64,000 nt of DNA, from NCBI GenBank assembly GCA_964019055.1, contig OZ025207.1:3085001-3149000 (forward strand). Reading direction: 5' to 3'. How positions within the stretch are numbered: position 1 is the stretch's first letter; every line of letters starts with the position of its first letter. This DNA comes from Anthopleura xanthogrammica. Its lineage: Eukaryota; Cnidaria; Anthozoa; Actiniaria; Actiniidae. A model generated the notes under the pieces. That model was not told the origin of the DNA, did no database searches, and saw only the letters and a list, made by a program, of their open reading frames with translations. The translations under genes and the position numbers were made by a program. Positions 11,248 to 23,225 of the stretch are shown here, piece after piece.

Positions 11248-12123
11248 ATGTCTGAATATTGTCGAAAGACGTTCCTCTTCCTCGCACATGTGGTCTCCAC
11301 TGTAGGAAGCATATCCTACTGTTTCTACCTCATTTGGCTTCTCGCTTACTTGAAGGACAATGGGTACTACTGGTTCTTTGCCTTCATTCCTGCCTTGTTA
11401 CTCGTGCCCCTTATTTTTGGAGCTATTTTAAAAGACAGAGATGTTATTTTCTTTCCTCTCTTTGGTGTTCTTTTGATGGTGATGTGCTCATTCACGATGC
11501 TTACAAGACAAGCTTACTATCATCATTCTGCCGACGTCTTTATCGGTCCAGAGTGGGTCATCATGTCTCTGAAAGGAAGCATCGTTTTCTTTGTCAGCGG
11601 TTTCTTGATAGCAAAAGAATGTCGACTTCAGAGCATCCTCGAAAGCAAAGACATCCTGAGCCGTGGTTTGCTGGACTTTATCGACATATTCAACTTGGTA
11701 CAGCTTCTTTCCTTGAACCGGTGCGATGGGATTGGGTCATCTGTGACAGAGGGCAGCTCCTTGGAAATGGCTATTCAAGCTTTTTGTACGTTGTCGCTTG
11801 TTATCCTATTTTACATTTATGACATTTCTTACCTTGTGAATAACACACTGAATTATCCACTCTGCCCAATGAATAGTCAGGACAATAGCTTGGAAAGTAC
11901 AGCCATCTATTTCCTCTACATGACTTCTGTCTTGCTTCAGAACACACCATTCTTGATTATTCGAATCATCGTTTGGGCAAAATACAATGTTTTCAGTCTG
12001 GGCTTCATGACAAAGAATATTTTGGCGATAGTCGTGTGCTGTGCAGAAATCTACCAGGGGATCTTTAGAGCAGATGCTGATCAGAATAAAGAGCCTATCA
12101 ACGTCAACCGTTACCAGCCGTGA
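11248..12123 (+). CDS. TMEM26-like multipass membrane protein, copy 1
   Basis: Intronless frame of 291 residues. Hydrophobic segments lie near residues 9-32, 41-62, 67-85, 103-122, 175-196, 219-243 and 250-269. The C-terminal pattern QNTPFLIIRIIVWAKYNV, then a segment ending KNILAIVVCCAEIYQ, and the internal LLDFIDIF block match transmembrane protein 26, a poorly characterised family with many cnidarian members. The loop at about residues 197-217 is unlike the other copies and holds a possible N-glycosylation site (NNT, 198-200). The ATG is supported by its conserved context in all three paralogs. A possible AATAAA lies at 12192. Membrane location follows from the sequence; function is unknown. 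Confidence 0.8.
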   Translation: MSEYCRKTFLFLAHVVSTVGSISYCFYLIWLLAYLKDNGYYWFFAFIPALLLVPLIFGAILKDRDVIFFPLFGVLLMVMCSFTMLTRQAYYHHSADVFIGPEWVIMSLKGSIVFFVSGFLIAKECRLQSILESKDILSRGLLDFIDIFNLVQLLSLNRCDGIGSSVTEGSSLEMAIQAFCTLSLVILFYIYDISYLVNNTLNYPLCPMNSQDNSLESTAIYFLYMTSVLLQNTPFLIIRIIVWAKYNVFSLGFMTKNILAIVVCCAEIYQGIFRADADQNKEPINVNRYQP

Positions 12124-12343
12124 GTGTAATTCCTGTCCTCAGTTCATGGAATCACTGGAGGAGCATTTTAAACTTATCGAATAACAATAGCAATAAAGAG
12201 GACAAAACTATAGGTTCAGGTAACCTAGTAAAAGGGCACCAATAGAAAGTTTTAGACTGACATCAAACATGTGAGTTAGTGATCTATTTGAATATTCATC
12301 CATGCATTCAAGAAAATATCACATTTTTTTGGTATTTAATTAA

Positions 12344-13583
12344 AGTGCCTATAAACTCTATCTCAATATTTTCAGTATTGATTCTACATAATGCACTAGT
12401 CAATTGAAACCCCCGCCCCCCGAATACCGGGGAATTTAACGTTTGCGTGGTGTTAAAATCAGACATTTCCCCTGGTAGTCGGGGGGCACATTCACTGTTA
12501 AAGCCCCGCTATTGTGGCCCCGCTATTTTGGTCTAGTAGTAAATAACAAAACAAACACATTTCACTCCAACAATTTCCTGTGCCACACATAACTAATCTT
12601 TGTGTGTTCCATTCTGATTCACAAATATTTAATGTCCAATATTTTCAGGGGCGTCTAGTCAGTTGGGTTTCATAATGGCATTCTAAGTTTAAAATGAACA
12701 ATGCTTGGAAACTGAATCTATCTCTATCCACATAATTTATCATCCATCTTGTTATATGTAAATAGCTTTTTTGGAATACCAAAAAAAGAAATCACAAACT
12801 ATTTGTATTATTCAAAACTAAACGGCAAATATAACTGGAATTTTGATGATAGAATCAAAGTAAACAATTATTGTCAGGAGTAGTGCGAAAAAATCCAGAA
12901 ATTTATCAATGAAACAATAAAAATTCCTGCTATTTGACCAAGACTTTTTTAGATATACAATAATGGCAAAATATCATGGATAAAATCTTCAACATTTGCG
13001 ATTTGTTTTCATTAAAAGTACGCATTTTGACTCACCCTTCGTTTTTCCATTCTAACATTAATACCACACCTAGAATACCGTACCGATGTTAGAATACCAA
13101 TGCTTTCTGGGTATTTTTCAAGATGGCCGACCTCTAGTGTCCAGGCCCTTTCATATTCAAACGAGCGTTAAAATCCCCGCTCGCTGCCCCGCTGCGAAGA
13201 CAATTAGTTAAAATCCCGACCCCCCGGTGCGATCTTGCTGTAAAAGCACGTTAAAAACGCGTCACGTCCCCGTTCAGTGTCCCGCTAGTCCCGGGGTTCG
13301 GGGGGCGGGGGTTTCAATTGACTAGTGCATAAAGTGAATAGTTGAATGGTAAAATATTTTTATGTGATTTTAGTGATGCGTCTTGGAGATATCAAGGTTA
13401 AAACTTATTAGTTATTAAATATACAAAACTTTTCTGAGGCAGTAAAACATCATTTACAAAGCATCATTGTATTACTCAGGGTTGATAGAAATCACTCAAA
13501 TCATATAAAAATATTTTACGATTCAACTACTCACTTCATGTAGAATCAATACTGAAAATATTGAGTTAGGGTTTATAGGCACT
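12344..13583. mobile_element. TTAA-flanked (piggyBac-type) MITE, split by a nested insertion
   Basis: Terminal inverted repeats of about 95 bp begin AGTGCCTATAAACTC on the left; the reverse complement of the right end starts AGTGCCTATAAACCC. TTAA is present on both sides (12340-12343 and 13584-13587). An unrelated 938-bp element sits inside its left arm (12392-13329). Relatives or fragments lie near 6200-6290 and 28490-28566. Confidence 0.75.
12392..13329. mobile_element. Nested non-autonomous DNA transposon with TAA target duplication
   Basis: Ends are TGCACTAGTCAATTGAAACC and its reverse complement, continuing GC-rich (CCCGCCCCCCGAA) for about 40 bp. The flanking TAA triplets (12389-12391, 13330-13332) are a 3-bp target duplication: the intact right arm of the host MITE shows only one copy of the site. 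A 3-bp TWA-type duplication is typical of PIF/Harbinger. No transposase frame is present. Confidence 0.75.
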
Positions 13584-13629
13584 TTAACATTCAATTTATC
13601 AAAATATAATTACACATACATTCATAACA

Positions 13630-13798
13630 CAGTGGCGGATCCAGAGGGGGTTCTATGGGTTCCACGGAACCCCCCTTTGAGCATCAGACCCTTTGGAAAT
13701 CGTCCTGCAATGAAGTTTTACGTATCAGTTGTTGAAAGAGTGAAGACGAAATGGAACCCCCCTTTGTAAAATTCTGGATCCGCCACTGTAACAAATTA
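13630..13798. mobile_element. hAT-like MITE (CAGTGGCGGATCCAG termini)
   Basis: A 169-bp element with inverted ends CAGTGGCGGATCCAG / CTGGATCCGCCACTG. TAACA precedes and follows it, possibly the remains of an 8-bp duplication. The GTGGCGGAT terminus is common in hAT-type MITEs. Confidence 0.75.
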
Positions 13799-13888
13799 CA
13801 TTCATTCATAACTACATTAATTATACTAATAAAGGAACAAGAAACTTTCCATCAGCAATACCTTCATCATTTTTGTTAAGTTTGTTAA

Positions 13889-14526
13889 GGTGACTGACTA
13901 CTTTAGCAAGGAATAATTACAAAATGTTCTTAGAAAGATATTTTACACAGAATTTAACGCTGATTCCAAAAATAAAAATAAAAATGGGGTGTCCCGAGCT
14001 CGTTTTCGAGATAATGAATTTTGAATATGACCATCTTGACAAGTTTTCGAAAGAAAAATGGCGGAAATCGAGCTTTGCACACAAAAATTCATAACTCAAA
14101 AATTAAAGAAGTTCTGGAGGCAATTTTCTCAGGACATCTACTTTAAACATTATTTTTGAAGACTAAGTAAAAATATTTGAAGAAAGTTTTAAAAATAAGC
14201 TAAAAATTCAGCTTCTTGTTAGCTCAATCAACTGAAAAGCGTACTCAAACGACAACAATAAAATCACATAAAACGCTTTTTTTATAAGTTCTAATAATTA
14301 CGTTTTTTCTCAAACTTTCTCAAAAGATTGATTTTTACCTGTTGTTTTAGGAAATTGAAAGAAAAATATAGAGTCCCGTGCAAAATTCGGGGTTTTTGCC
14401 CTGTTGAAGTTCAAAACGTGTATGGTTCCTCAATAAAATTTTGAAGCTTGTTATGCGGTTTTGAACGATTTTTGTGCGCGCGCACATCGTGGGCTCAAAT
14501 TGAACGTTCAAAAGTAGTCAGTCACC
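13889..14526. mobile_element. TTAA element, GGTGACTGACTACTTT family, copy 1
   Basis: TIRs GGTGACTGACTACTTT and its complement, with TTAA on both sides (13885-13888, 14527-14530), 638 bp. Its interior shares a block (CCCGTGCAAAATTCG ... GTTCAAAACGTGTATGG) with the copy at 33872-34532. Confidence 0.8.
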
Positions 14527-15114
14527 TTAACTGGAAAATATTGATTGATTAAGGTCACAGTTGGATTTAGATAAGCAAACAGACGCGCAAACTAAACCTA
14601 CATCTGTCGTTTGTGTTTGTATCTTTGTTTTTTTCCTGCTACATTCTTGGTTCTTAGTGATAAACGGTGACGATAGATCTTAGCCCGTCTTATTCGGGAT
14701 AAGCTCTGTCTTGAATAATTTGTCTAGTGTTCCAAAAAGTTTGAGAAAATCGATTAAGTACTATTTTTAAACATGCCCCGAAATTTATCCCCTAATTGTT
14801 ATCACAGCCTCATTCGGGTGTCTAAGACCTGTGATTGGCTGCTTGGAACTTCTCTGAATTCTGGAGTTTGTAGAATGTCTGCAATCGACGAGTACTTTGG
14901 AGAGACATGTCTTTGTTCTATTGTAAAACTATGCAAATTTGACTTTCAAACCGACTTTACAAAATGCCAAGACTTAAACGCCACTAAATGACACTAAAAC
15001 GGCCTTGAAATCTTGAATCCTTACAAAATATGCACTGACATTTTACGACATCCTTTGGAGAACTATATTCACAAGGTCTGTCGTCCTTGAAAGTGCCTCA
15101 AACACCATCAAGCC

Positions 15115-15972
15115 ATGTCTGAATGTTGTCGAAAGACGTTCCTCTTCCTCGCATATGTGGTCTCCACTGTAGGAGGCATAGCCTACTGTTTCTACCTCGT
15201 TTGGCTTCTCGCTTACTTGAAGAACAATAGGTACTACTGGTTCTTTGCCTTCATCCCTGCCTTGTTACTCGTGCCCCTTATTTTTGGAGCTATTTTAAAA
15301 GACAGAGATGTTATTTTCTTTCCTCTCTTTGGTGTTCTTTTGATGGTGATGTGCTCATTCACGATGCTTACAAGACAAGCTTACTATCATCTTTCTGCCG
15401 ACTTCTTTATCGGTCCAGAATGGGTCATCATGTCTCTGAAAGGAAACATCGTTTTCTTTGTTAGCGGTTTCTTGATAGCAAAAGAATGTCGACTTCAGAG
15501 CATCCTCGAAAGCAAAGACATCCTGAGCCGTGGTTTGCTGGACTTTATCGACATATTCGACATGGTAGAGCTTCTATCCTTGAACCGGTGCGTTGGGATT
15601 GGGTCATCTGTGACAGAGGGCAGCTCTTTGGAAAAGGCCATTCAAGCTTTTTGCACGATGTCGCTAGTTATAATGTTATATATGAGTGACATTTCTCACA
15701 TCATAGATAGGCATGGCGGTAGGAAGCGCTTGCATTTTGCTTCCAATGACATCTACTTGATGTCTTTCGTTTATCAGAACATACCGTTCTTGATTATCCG
15801 AAGCATCGTTTGGGCAAATTACAATGTTTTCAGCCTGGGCTTCATGGTAAAGAATATTTTGGCGATAGTCGTGTGCTGTGCAGAAATCTTCCAGGGTCGA
15901 AGAGTTGATAAACAGAATGAAGAACATAACGTCAACCTCATTACCACATGCAGTGAGACCTCAAACACTTGA
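15115..15972 (+). CDS. TMEM26-like multipass membrane protein, copy 2
   Basis: Intronless, 285 residues. Residues 1-190 are nearly identical to copy 1 and share its AFIPALLLVPLIFGAIL second segment; the loop before the last two hydrophobic segments differs completely (ISHIIDRHGGRKRLHF). The tail is also unique (TTCSETSNT). The stop codon is followed within about 10 bp by a 370-bp triplet microsatellite, so the 3'UTR must be repeat-derived or very short. The upstream 60 bp match copies 1 and 3. Family evidence is as for copy 1. Confidence 0.78.
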   Translation: MSECCRKTFLFLAYVVSTVGGIAYCFYLVWLLAYLKNNRYYWFFAFIPALLLVPLIFGAILKDRDVIFFPLFGVLLMVMCSFTMLTRQAYYHLSADFFIGPEWVIMSLKGNIVFFVSGFLIAKECRLQSILESKDILSRGLLDFIDIFDMVELLSLNRCVGIGSSVTEGSSLEKAIQAFCTMSLVIMLYMSDISHIIDRHGGRKRLHFASNDIYLMSFVYQNIPFLIIRSIVWANYNVFSLGFMVKNILAIVVCCAEIFQGRRVDKQNEEHNVNLITTCSETSNT

Positions 15973-15980
15973 CGTACTTA

Positions 15981-16346
<366 letters not shown>

Positions 16347-16507
16347 TGATGATTTCATGATAATGATAATAATGATAACCACATAGAGTTTATGAACTTT
16401 TTAAAAATCCTTTAGTTTTTTTCCTATTATTTAAGATATGTATGGACTTTTTAGGTTTTACAACACTTTTAAGTTCATTAATTGAATTAAGTCACTTTGC
16501 ACATAAG

Positions 16508-16630
16508 ACAATAATAATAATAACAATAATAATAATAATAATAACAACAATAATAATAATAATAATAACAACAATAATAATAATGATTATAACAATAACA
16601 ATGATAATGATAATAATGATAATAATAATG

Positions 16631-16662
<32 letters not shown>

Positions 16663-17055
16663 AATAATTATAATAATTATAATAATGATGATAATAATAA
16701 TGATAATAATAATAATAATAACAATAATAATAACAATGATAATAATAATAATAACAATAATAATAATAATAATAATAATAACAATAATAATAATAACAAC
16801 AATAATAATAATGATTATAACAATAACAATGATAATGATAATAATGATAATAATAATGATAATAATAATAATAATAACAAAAATAATTATAATAATTATA
16901 ATAATGATGATAATAATAATGATAATAATAATAATAACAATAATAATAACAATAATAATAATAATAATGAAAATAATAACAATAATAATAATAACAATAA
17001 TAATAATAACAGTAATAATAATAATAATGAAAATAATAACAATAATAATAATTTA
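16508..17055. repeat. (AAT)n / (AAC)n microsatellite
   Basis: About 550 bp of AAT with AAC, GATAAT and ATTAT variants. Two internal blocks of about 200 bp repeat each other (from AACAACAATAATAATAATGA), showing higher-order duplication. Confidence 0.95.
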
Positions 17056-17215
17056 ATAAGAAAACTAAAGAAACGAAATTTTGCTGACGTTTCGTGGTCA
17101 ACATGACCACATTATCAAAGCGAAATGTAAATGCGAAGGTACAGATGTAGACTAATAAAGAGATTCAAAACAGTAGAACAAAAGAAACGAAAACAGCTAA
17201 GTAAAGAGTTTAGCC
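17056..17215 (-). mobile_element. Penelope-like element terminus with a hammerhead-like motif
   Basis: On the minus strand the segment reads TTTGATAATG, a 6-bp stem-loop (TGGTCA-TGT-TGACCA), then CGAAACGTC. Flanking ATTTCGCT can pair with AGCAAAAT (7 of 8). This is the layout of the short type I hammerheads of Penelope-like retroelements, although the usual CUGAUGA is UUGAUAA here. No reverse transcriptase is present. Confidence 0.4.
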
Positions 17216-17232
17216 TTTGGAGTCTGATTGGA

Positions 17233-17470
17233 TGTTTAAATTAGGCTTAAATTTGTTTAAATTAGGCTTAAATTTGTTTAAATTAGGCTTAAATTTGTTT
17301 AAATTAGGCTTAAATTTGTTTAAATTAGGCTTAAATTTGTTTAAATTAGGCTTAAATTTGTTTAAATTAGGCTTAAATTTGTTTAAATTAGGCTTAAATT
17401 TGTTTAAATTAGGCTTAAATTTGTTTAAATTAGGCTTAAATTTGTTTAAATTAGGCTTAAATTTGCTTTA
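17233..17470 (+). repeat. 21-bp minisatellite, about 11 copies
   Basis: Unit TTTAAATTAGGCTTAAATTTG, nearly perfect. Because 21 is a multiple of 3 the array is open in one frame (FKLGLNL repeated), but there is no sign of a gene. Confidence 0.95.
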
Positions 17471-18205
17471 ATTTAAACATTTTAGTTCAGCCATTCGATA
17501 TTCGGGAAAAAAATTCCCTTTTTTAATGTAGTTCAAGTTTACGCTTATATACTCTTACACTATAACATTAGTTTCATTTACTTATTTCAGTGTTCATCCA
17601 CCCAACGTGATGAACAGGGGGGGACTGCTTTGGAAATTAATATATAATTACTTATGAAGTGAGAGAAGATCTGCCTTAGGCCTGGTTTACAGCCAAAACC
17701 GTTGTATCGCGCGGAATGATTTCAAATTCTTCACTCGGATTGGGATTTTCCTAGCCGTCAATCATTATGCAAATTAGAGGTTGAACAAGCTTGCTCGATT
17801 GCTTGCACAGATTCCGCCATTAAAGAGTGTTTCAAATTCAAACTTTTCTAGATAATCTAAGACGAATCGACGATATTTCAGGAAAAAAAATATCTTCGTA
17901 AGATCGAGCCCATGAATATTCTTAGGAAATAAGCATTATATTCCTGCATGAGGCTGAAAAACCTTGATGAAAACTCCAACATCGAAACATCAAGAACATG
18001 TGTCTCTTGACCATACGTAGAACTTGTGCTCAACGGTGGAAATCAGATGTAGTATTCCCTGCTATAGTAAGGACAACAAGAGCTCTATACTTGTTTAGCC
18101 TCGTGGCTTCTTTATTGCGCAAAGCATCATGGTCCTGAATATATTACACTACTTTCCCCTTATGAAAAGTTATATTCTTTAACAGCAACGTAATAGCATT
18201 TACAC

Positions 18206-21200
18206 TCAGAGATCAAGTTTAACAACAGGTTTTCTAACCCTTTGAGATCTCCTTAAAACCGGTAAATGGGTACCTAAACTCTCTGGAGATACTGTAGGTT
18301 TTACATTAGGATCAGGCAAACCAGCAGGTGGTTGTACAACTGTATCAACCAGGCTGTTCACCTTAACATGGAGGTCCTCCCATTCACATGACTCAGGTAC
18401 CATAACTTCGGACTCACCGATATCATCCACATCATCGGGTACGTCATCATGTGCCTTTATCATGTGATCAGTATGGACATATCTGGTCCTGTGTCCTGTT
18501 CTCACTACATACGATCTAGGACCACATACCTTAACTACTGTCCCGGGGATCCACTTATCTAACTTTGAATTAGCCCTTGTGTTTCGTACACGAACTTTAT
18601 CGAGCCTTACAAACGATCTTTCCTTTTTGCTTTTCATATCCTTATACTCTTTCTGCTTGACTTGCTTACCCTCAACAACCCGTGCAAGATCAGGCTTAAC
18701 TAAACTTAACCTATTTCTTAAACGACGTTTTACCATTAACTCAGCTGGGGTTACACCTGTAGTAGTGTGTGGAGTTGTACTATACCTAAACAGGAAATTT
18801 GCCAATCTATGCTTCATAGTCATTCCTTTAGTTCCTTGAATCACTTGTTTAACTAATGCTTCTTTGACAATTCTGACTGACCTCTCTGCTGCCCCATTAG
18901 ACTGTGGGTGATAAGGGGGGACTAAGGTGTGTTTTATTCCATTCTTGCGCATAAAATCAGCGAACTGGGTGGACACAAATTGTGGTCCATTATCCGACAC
19001 CACCTCCTCAGGTAAACCATGATTGGCAAAAATCAGCCGCAACTCGTCAATGGTTTTCTCGGCCGAGGTAGACGTCATGTGTTGCACCTCAAGCCATTTT
19101 GAGTGACTGTCAACCAGAACCAGGAAGTAATGATTGCCTTTCTGACAAAAGTCAATGTGAATCCTCTGGAATGGTCTAGTAGGCCACTTCCAGGGAATCA
19201 GGGGTGCACAAGGAGGAGTGCTTCTAACACTTTGACAGACAGTACATGCCCTCACCACTTCCTCGATTTCCTCATCCATCTTCGACCACCATACACAAGT
19301 GCGAGCAATCGCTTTCATACCACATACACCTGGGTGTTCTCAGTGTAATTCCTCCAACATTTTAGTTCTCAAGACTGGTGGGATTATCATCCTGGAACCC
19401 CAAAGAACACAGTTTTGTTCATTTGACAACTCATGCCTTCGATTGTGATAAGGTTTGAGGTTCTCATCCTCACATTTCTCTGGCCAACCTGACATTACAA
19501 AGTGAAGGACCTTACTCAGCACTGGGTCCACTTGAGTTTCCTTAGCAATTTCCTTAGCTGTGATAGGAAAATCGTCATCAATAGCATGCACCTGATAAAA
19601 TGGACTTTCACTACCTACTGTAGACTCCTTATAAGGCAGTCTAGACAGAGCATCACAATTTGCATGATCTTCTGATCGTCTATATTCAATATCATAGTCA
19701 TATGCTGAGAGAATTAAGGCCCATCTCTGCATTCGGGCTGCTGCCAGAGTTGGGATGGCAGATTTTGGGCCCAAGATAGCTAACAATGGCTGGTGATCGG
19801 TAATTAAAGTAAACCTTCGTCCGTACAAAAACTGGTGGAATTTCTTAACTAACTCCATACACAATCAACAAAGCCTCACGCTCAATTTGAGCATAGTTCT
19901 TTTCGCTCGAACTTAGTGTTCTAGAGGCATAGGCTATTGGCCTTTCTGTGCCATCATCCATTACATGGCTGATAACAGCCCCAAGCCCATAACTAGAAGC
20001 ATCGCATGCTAGTCTTAATTCGCGGTTCAAGTCATAATGCACTAGTAAAGCCTCACTCGTAAGGCCTTGTTTACAAGCTTCGTATGCTTGTTGGCACTCA
20101 TTGGTCCACTCCCATGGCACATCTTTTTTTAAAAGGTTATGCAAGGGTGCCAATGTTGTGGCTAGACCAGGTAGAAATGAGTGATAGTACTGGATCATGC
20201 CCAAAAATGATCTTAACTCACTGACATTGCAGGGAACTGGTGCCTTTTTAACAGCATCAATTTTTTCTTCAACTGGATGCAAGCCAGTGGCATTTATTCT
20301 TAACCCTAAATAGACAACTTCAGGCTTCAGAAACTCACATTTGGACAACTTTAGGTGGACATTGTGTTTGTCCAATCTATCCAGTACCTCTGAGAGAATC
20401 TTTAAATTCTCCTGAGAGCTGTTACCACCAATCAGAATGTCATCCTGCTTACATCACATTTTTCTACCCCTTGCAAGATCTGGTCCATTTTTGCCTGAAA
20501 AATCTTTGGGGCGGACTTAACACCATAGGGCAACTTGGTGTAGGAGTAGAGCCCTTTGTGGGTATTGATAGTCAGATAATCCTGACTCTCTTTGTCAACA
20601 CTCAGCTGTGCATATGCATGTGATAAATCAAGTTTGCTAAACACTTTTGACTTACCCAGAGCAGTATATAAATCCTGTGTAGTGGGAAGGGGATATTGTT
20701 CATCCTCTAATGACTGATTGATAGTAACTTTATAATCCCCACATATTCTCACAGACTTGTCAGCCTTTGGTACAACCACTATTGGGCTAGCCCATGAGGA
20801 CCTATCAATTTTCTTTATCACCCCATTCTTCTCGAGTTTATCTAACTCTTTTTCAACCTCATCTTTTAAGGCATAGGGGACCTTTTTGGGCTTACAGTAT
20901 ACAGGCTTTGCATCATCCTTCATGTTGATGTGTGCTTCAAAACCCTTCAGGCCTTCATAGCTATCCTCAAAAAGCCTTCTGTGTCTTGACAACAGATTGT
21001 CAAGTTGACCTGGCTCTTTGTCTGCTTCTGAACTAGTAACTTGGAATATCTCACCCCACTCAAACTTTACTTGACTTAACCAATTCCTACCCAGCAAGGT
21101 AGGTTTACCTTCAGAGTTGGCCACTAGTATTGGCAATGTGTTCTTCTGACCTTTGTGTACAACATCACATGACATTTCACCACATACATCCAGTGTTTCA

Positions 21201-21213
21201 CCAGTGTAGGTTC
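18206..21213 (-). pseudogene. pol: gypsy pol: protease end, RT, RNase H, integrase (broken)
   Basis: 21213 to about 20432 carries the protease end (LLGRNWL) and RT (WASPIVVVPK, VFSKLDLSHAY, LPYGVKSAP). A frameshift near 20430 falls in the active-site loop: QDD is readable in another frame, but the tyrosine position is disrupted. About 20375-19845 holds the RT thumb and RNase H (LACDASSYGLGAV). A second frameshift lies near 19850. Then come TDHQPL, DALSRLP and the integrase zinc region, with an in-frame stop at 19340-19342. The integrase core at 19318-18206 shows HIDF, SDNGPQF and GAAERS (D, D, E). It cannot be functional as it stands. Confidence 0.82.
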
Positions 21214-21217
21214 TTAA

Positions 21218-21876
21218 GGTAACTAGGGACACAAAATCACTATAATCGTCAATTTTTAAAAAAATATTTTAAATAATTGCTTATCAAAATATCTTTTGTT
21301 TGTCGGGGAAAAAAATTTAGAATTTTTTTTAGTTTCGGAGAAAGAAAGTAAAATTTGTTTTTAACAGCCGCTCAGAAGTGTTGCCGCGTTGACAGGAACT
21401 GTCAATCGAATGTCAGGCGGCTTTTAATCACATGCCGGAAACATCAGGATCAAATAGCTTGCTGTGTATTCATTGGCTTAAAGGTGTCGCCGATAATCCC
21501 TCTCAGTAAATATCGCTTTAATCCGCACAAAACTTAAGACTGCGTTTTCTTCGTAAAGAGTTTTTGGAAAATTGCGAACTTTCGAACACTTATTCTCCCG
21601 CAGTTTTTAACATTTTTCAGCGAAATTTGGCCAGGTGGTTCGTACACTACTAAACTGAAAAAGCGTGTCTCATTTTTTTAAGCGCTTCGAAACTGACCGT
21701 TTTTTAATAAACATCTTATATCTTCAAAATGAATAAAAACTTGCTAAAATAGGCTTGATATTTGAAATTTTCAATTATTAAGCTTTCAGAAAATGTATAC
21801 TTCATTGCAGATCCGTTAAAAAACAAGCGAGTTACAGTTGTTTCAAAAATATGAACTGATTGTGTCCCTAGTTACC
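21218..21876. mobile_element. TTAA MITE inserted in the gypsy protease
   Basis: 659 bp with TIRs GGTAACTAGGGACACAA, flanked by TTAA on both sides (21214-21217, 21877-21880). The host gag-pol frame is continuous across a single TTAA if the insert is ignored, so the insertion postdates the retrotransposon's open frame at this point. Confidence 0.85.
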
Positions 21877-21880
21877 TTAA

Positions 21881-22888
21881 CTTTATGTTTGTTGGGCGAA
21901 GGGGAGTCTCCCTGAACTTTTGCATGTATGTGCTCTTGCTCATGATAGAGAAATCAGCTGCAGTATCTATCTCTAACTCACACTCACGCCCATTAATAGA
22001 CATTTCTACTTTGTATTTTTGGAACCTAGATCTAACTGGCTCAACTGAATAAAACTCAAACTCATCACTTTCATTGCCGTGTGATGCATGGATATTGCCT
22101 TTACCTGACTTAGGGGTTTTTTGATAACCTTCCTCAACTTTACTACGACAAACTGATGCAATATGACCAATTTTGGAACATTTAAAACATTTGGCAGACT
22201 TAAACTTACAGCTATGTGCGGCATGTTTCCCACCACACCTGTAACATGACTGTTTGTCTTTGTTTTCTTTCTCAGTTTTAAGTTCATTCACTGTTCCTCG
22301 ACTCTGATCACTTTCACTTGCAATTGTAGGGTGGAATTCCTGGGTCTTCTGCTCCGCCATCTCCATTGATTTAGCAATTTGACAGGCACGTTCAAATGTA
22401 AGTTCCTCAGTGTTCAGTAGTTTATTCTGTATTTTAGCATTACTGAGTCCACACACGAAGCGGTCTCTTAAAGCACGACCAAGGAATTCTCCATAGTTAC
22501 AGTGTATGGACAGTTTCTTTAAGGCCAAAATGAAAACATTGACTGACTCGCCTGGTTTTTGATAGCGAGTGCCAAAATGAAAACTTTCAGCTATCTCCAA
22601 TGGAGGTGGGTTGTAGTGTTTCTCCAGTGCTTGTATTATTTCTGACAAAGAACTATCTCTTGGCTTTGCTGGCACTAATAAATTGCTCAGAGTGGAATAG
22701 ACTTCGGGTCCGATCTCAGTTAGGAAAATAGCACGTTTCCTTTCTCTAACCACGCGATTGGCTGCAGCCTGATCCTCTCCAGCTTGTTCTACAATCCCGT
22801 TTGCCATAAAAAACATCTCCATTCTTTCAGCATAGGACGTGAAAGTCTCCTTTTCCCAGTCGAACTGGCCACTGGTTACTTGTCTCAC
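21881..22888 (-). pseudogene. gag: gypsy gag with start of protease
   Basis: A frame of about 336 residues: a helical capsid-like region, then two cysteine clusters (CYRCGGKHAAHSC and the classic CX2CX4HX4C knuckle CFKCSKIGHIASVC), then the protease active-site region with IDTAAD in place of the usual D-T/S-G. The frame is interrupted by the TTAA element at 21218-21876. Confidence 0.8.
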
Positions 22889-22979
22889 GTTGGACTATAT
22901 GAGGGAGGGGGGGCTAGGGCATTTTTGTTGAATGAACATTTGATAATGTCCGGAAACTTTAGTAATTGTTGGATGCCAA

Positions 22980-23220
22980 TAAACTGCCTTGAAGTTGCAT
23001 GAATATATACATTCTGGTCTTAACACTAAATACGGAGGTAGAAGTTGAATACAAAAAGAAATGTAGCATTGAATACAAATATGTTTCAGTGAAGTTGAAT
23101 AAATATAGGTGTTGAATGTAAATAGGAAAGGTTGAAGTAGAACAAAAATGTGTAGTTGAATGCAAATATATTTTGTTGAATATAATTATATGAGTTGTTG
23201 AATTTTGCAACAAATGGCCA
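22980..23220. repeat. Degenerate GTTGAATRYAAATAT repeats
   Basis: An irregular series of GTTGAATACAAA / GTTGAATGTAAATA-like units at the 5' border of the gypsy remnant. No coding potential was seen. Confidence 0.6.
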
Positions 23221-23225
23221 ACCAT

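Larger units (their letters stand above)
18049..22905 (-). mobile_element. Degenerate Ty3/gypsy LTR retrotransposon
   Basis: Minus-strand gag and pol (protease, RT, RNase H, integrase) lie in the usual order. The 3' end shows a polypurine run (AAGGGGAAAG, 18152-18161) followed by a possible short LTR of about 100 bp (18148 down to 18049; starts TGTAATATATTC, ends ACTACA, with AATAAA inside). No matching LTR was found at the 5' side, where homology ends near 22905. The copy is dead: two frameshifts, a premature stop and a MITE insertion. No envelope-like frame is seen. Confidence 0.8.

Noticed and set aside
14773..14991. 72-codon frame upstream of TMEM26-like copy 2
   Set aside because: It overlaps the duplicated 5' flank shared with copy 1, where the frame is not conserved.
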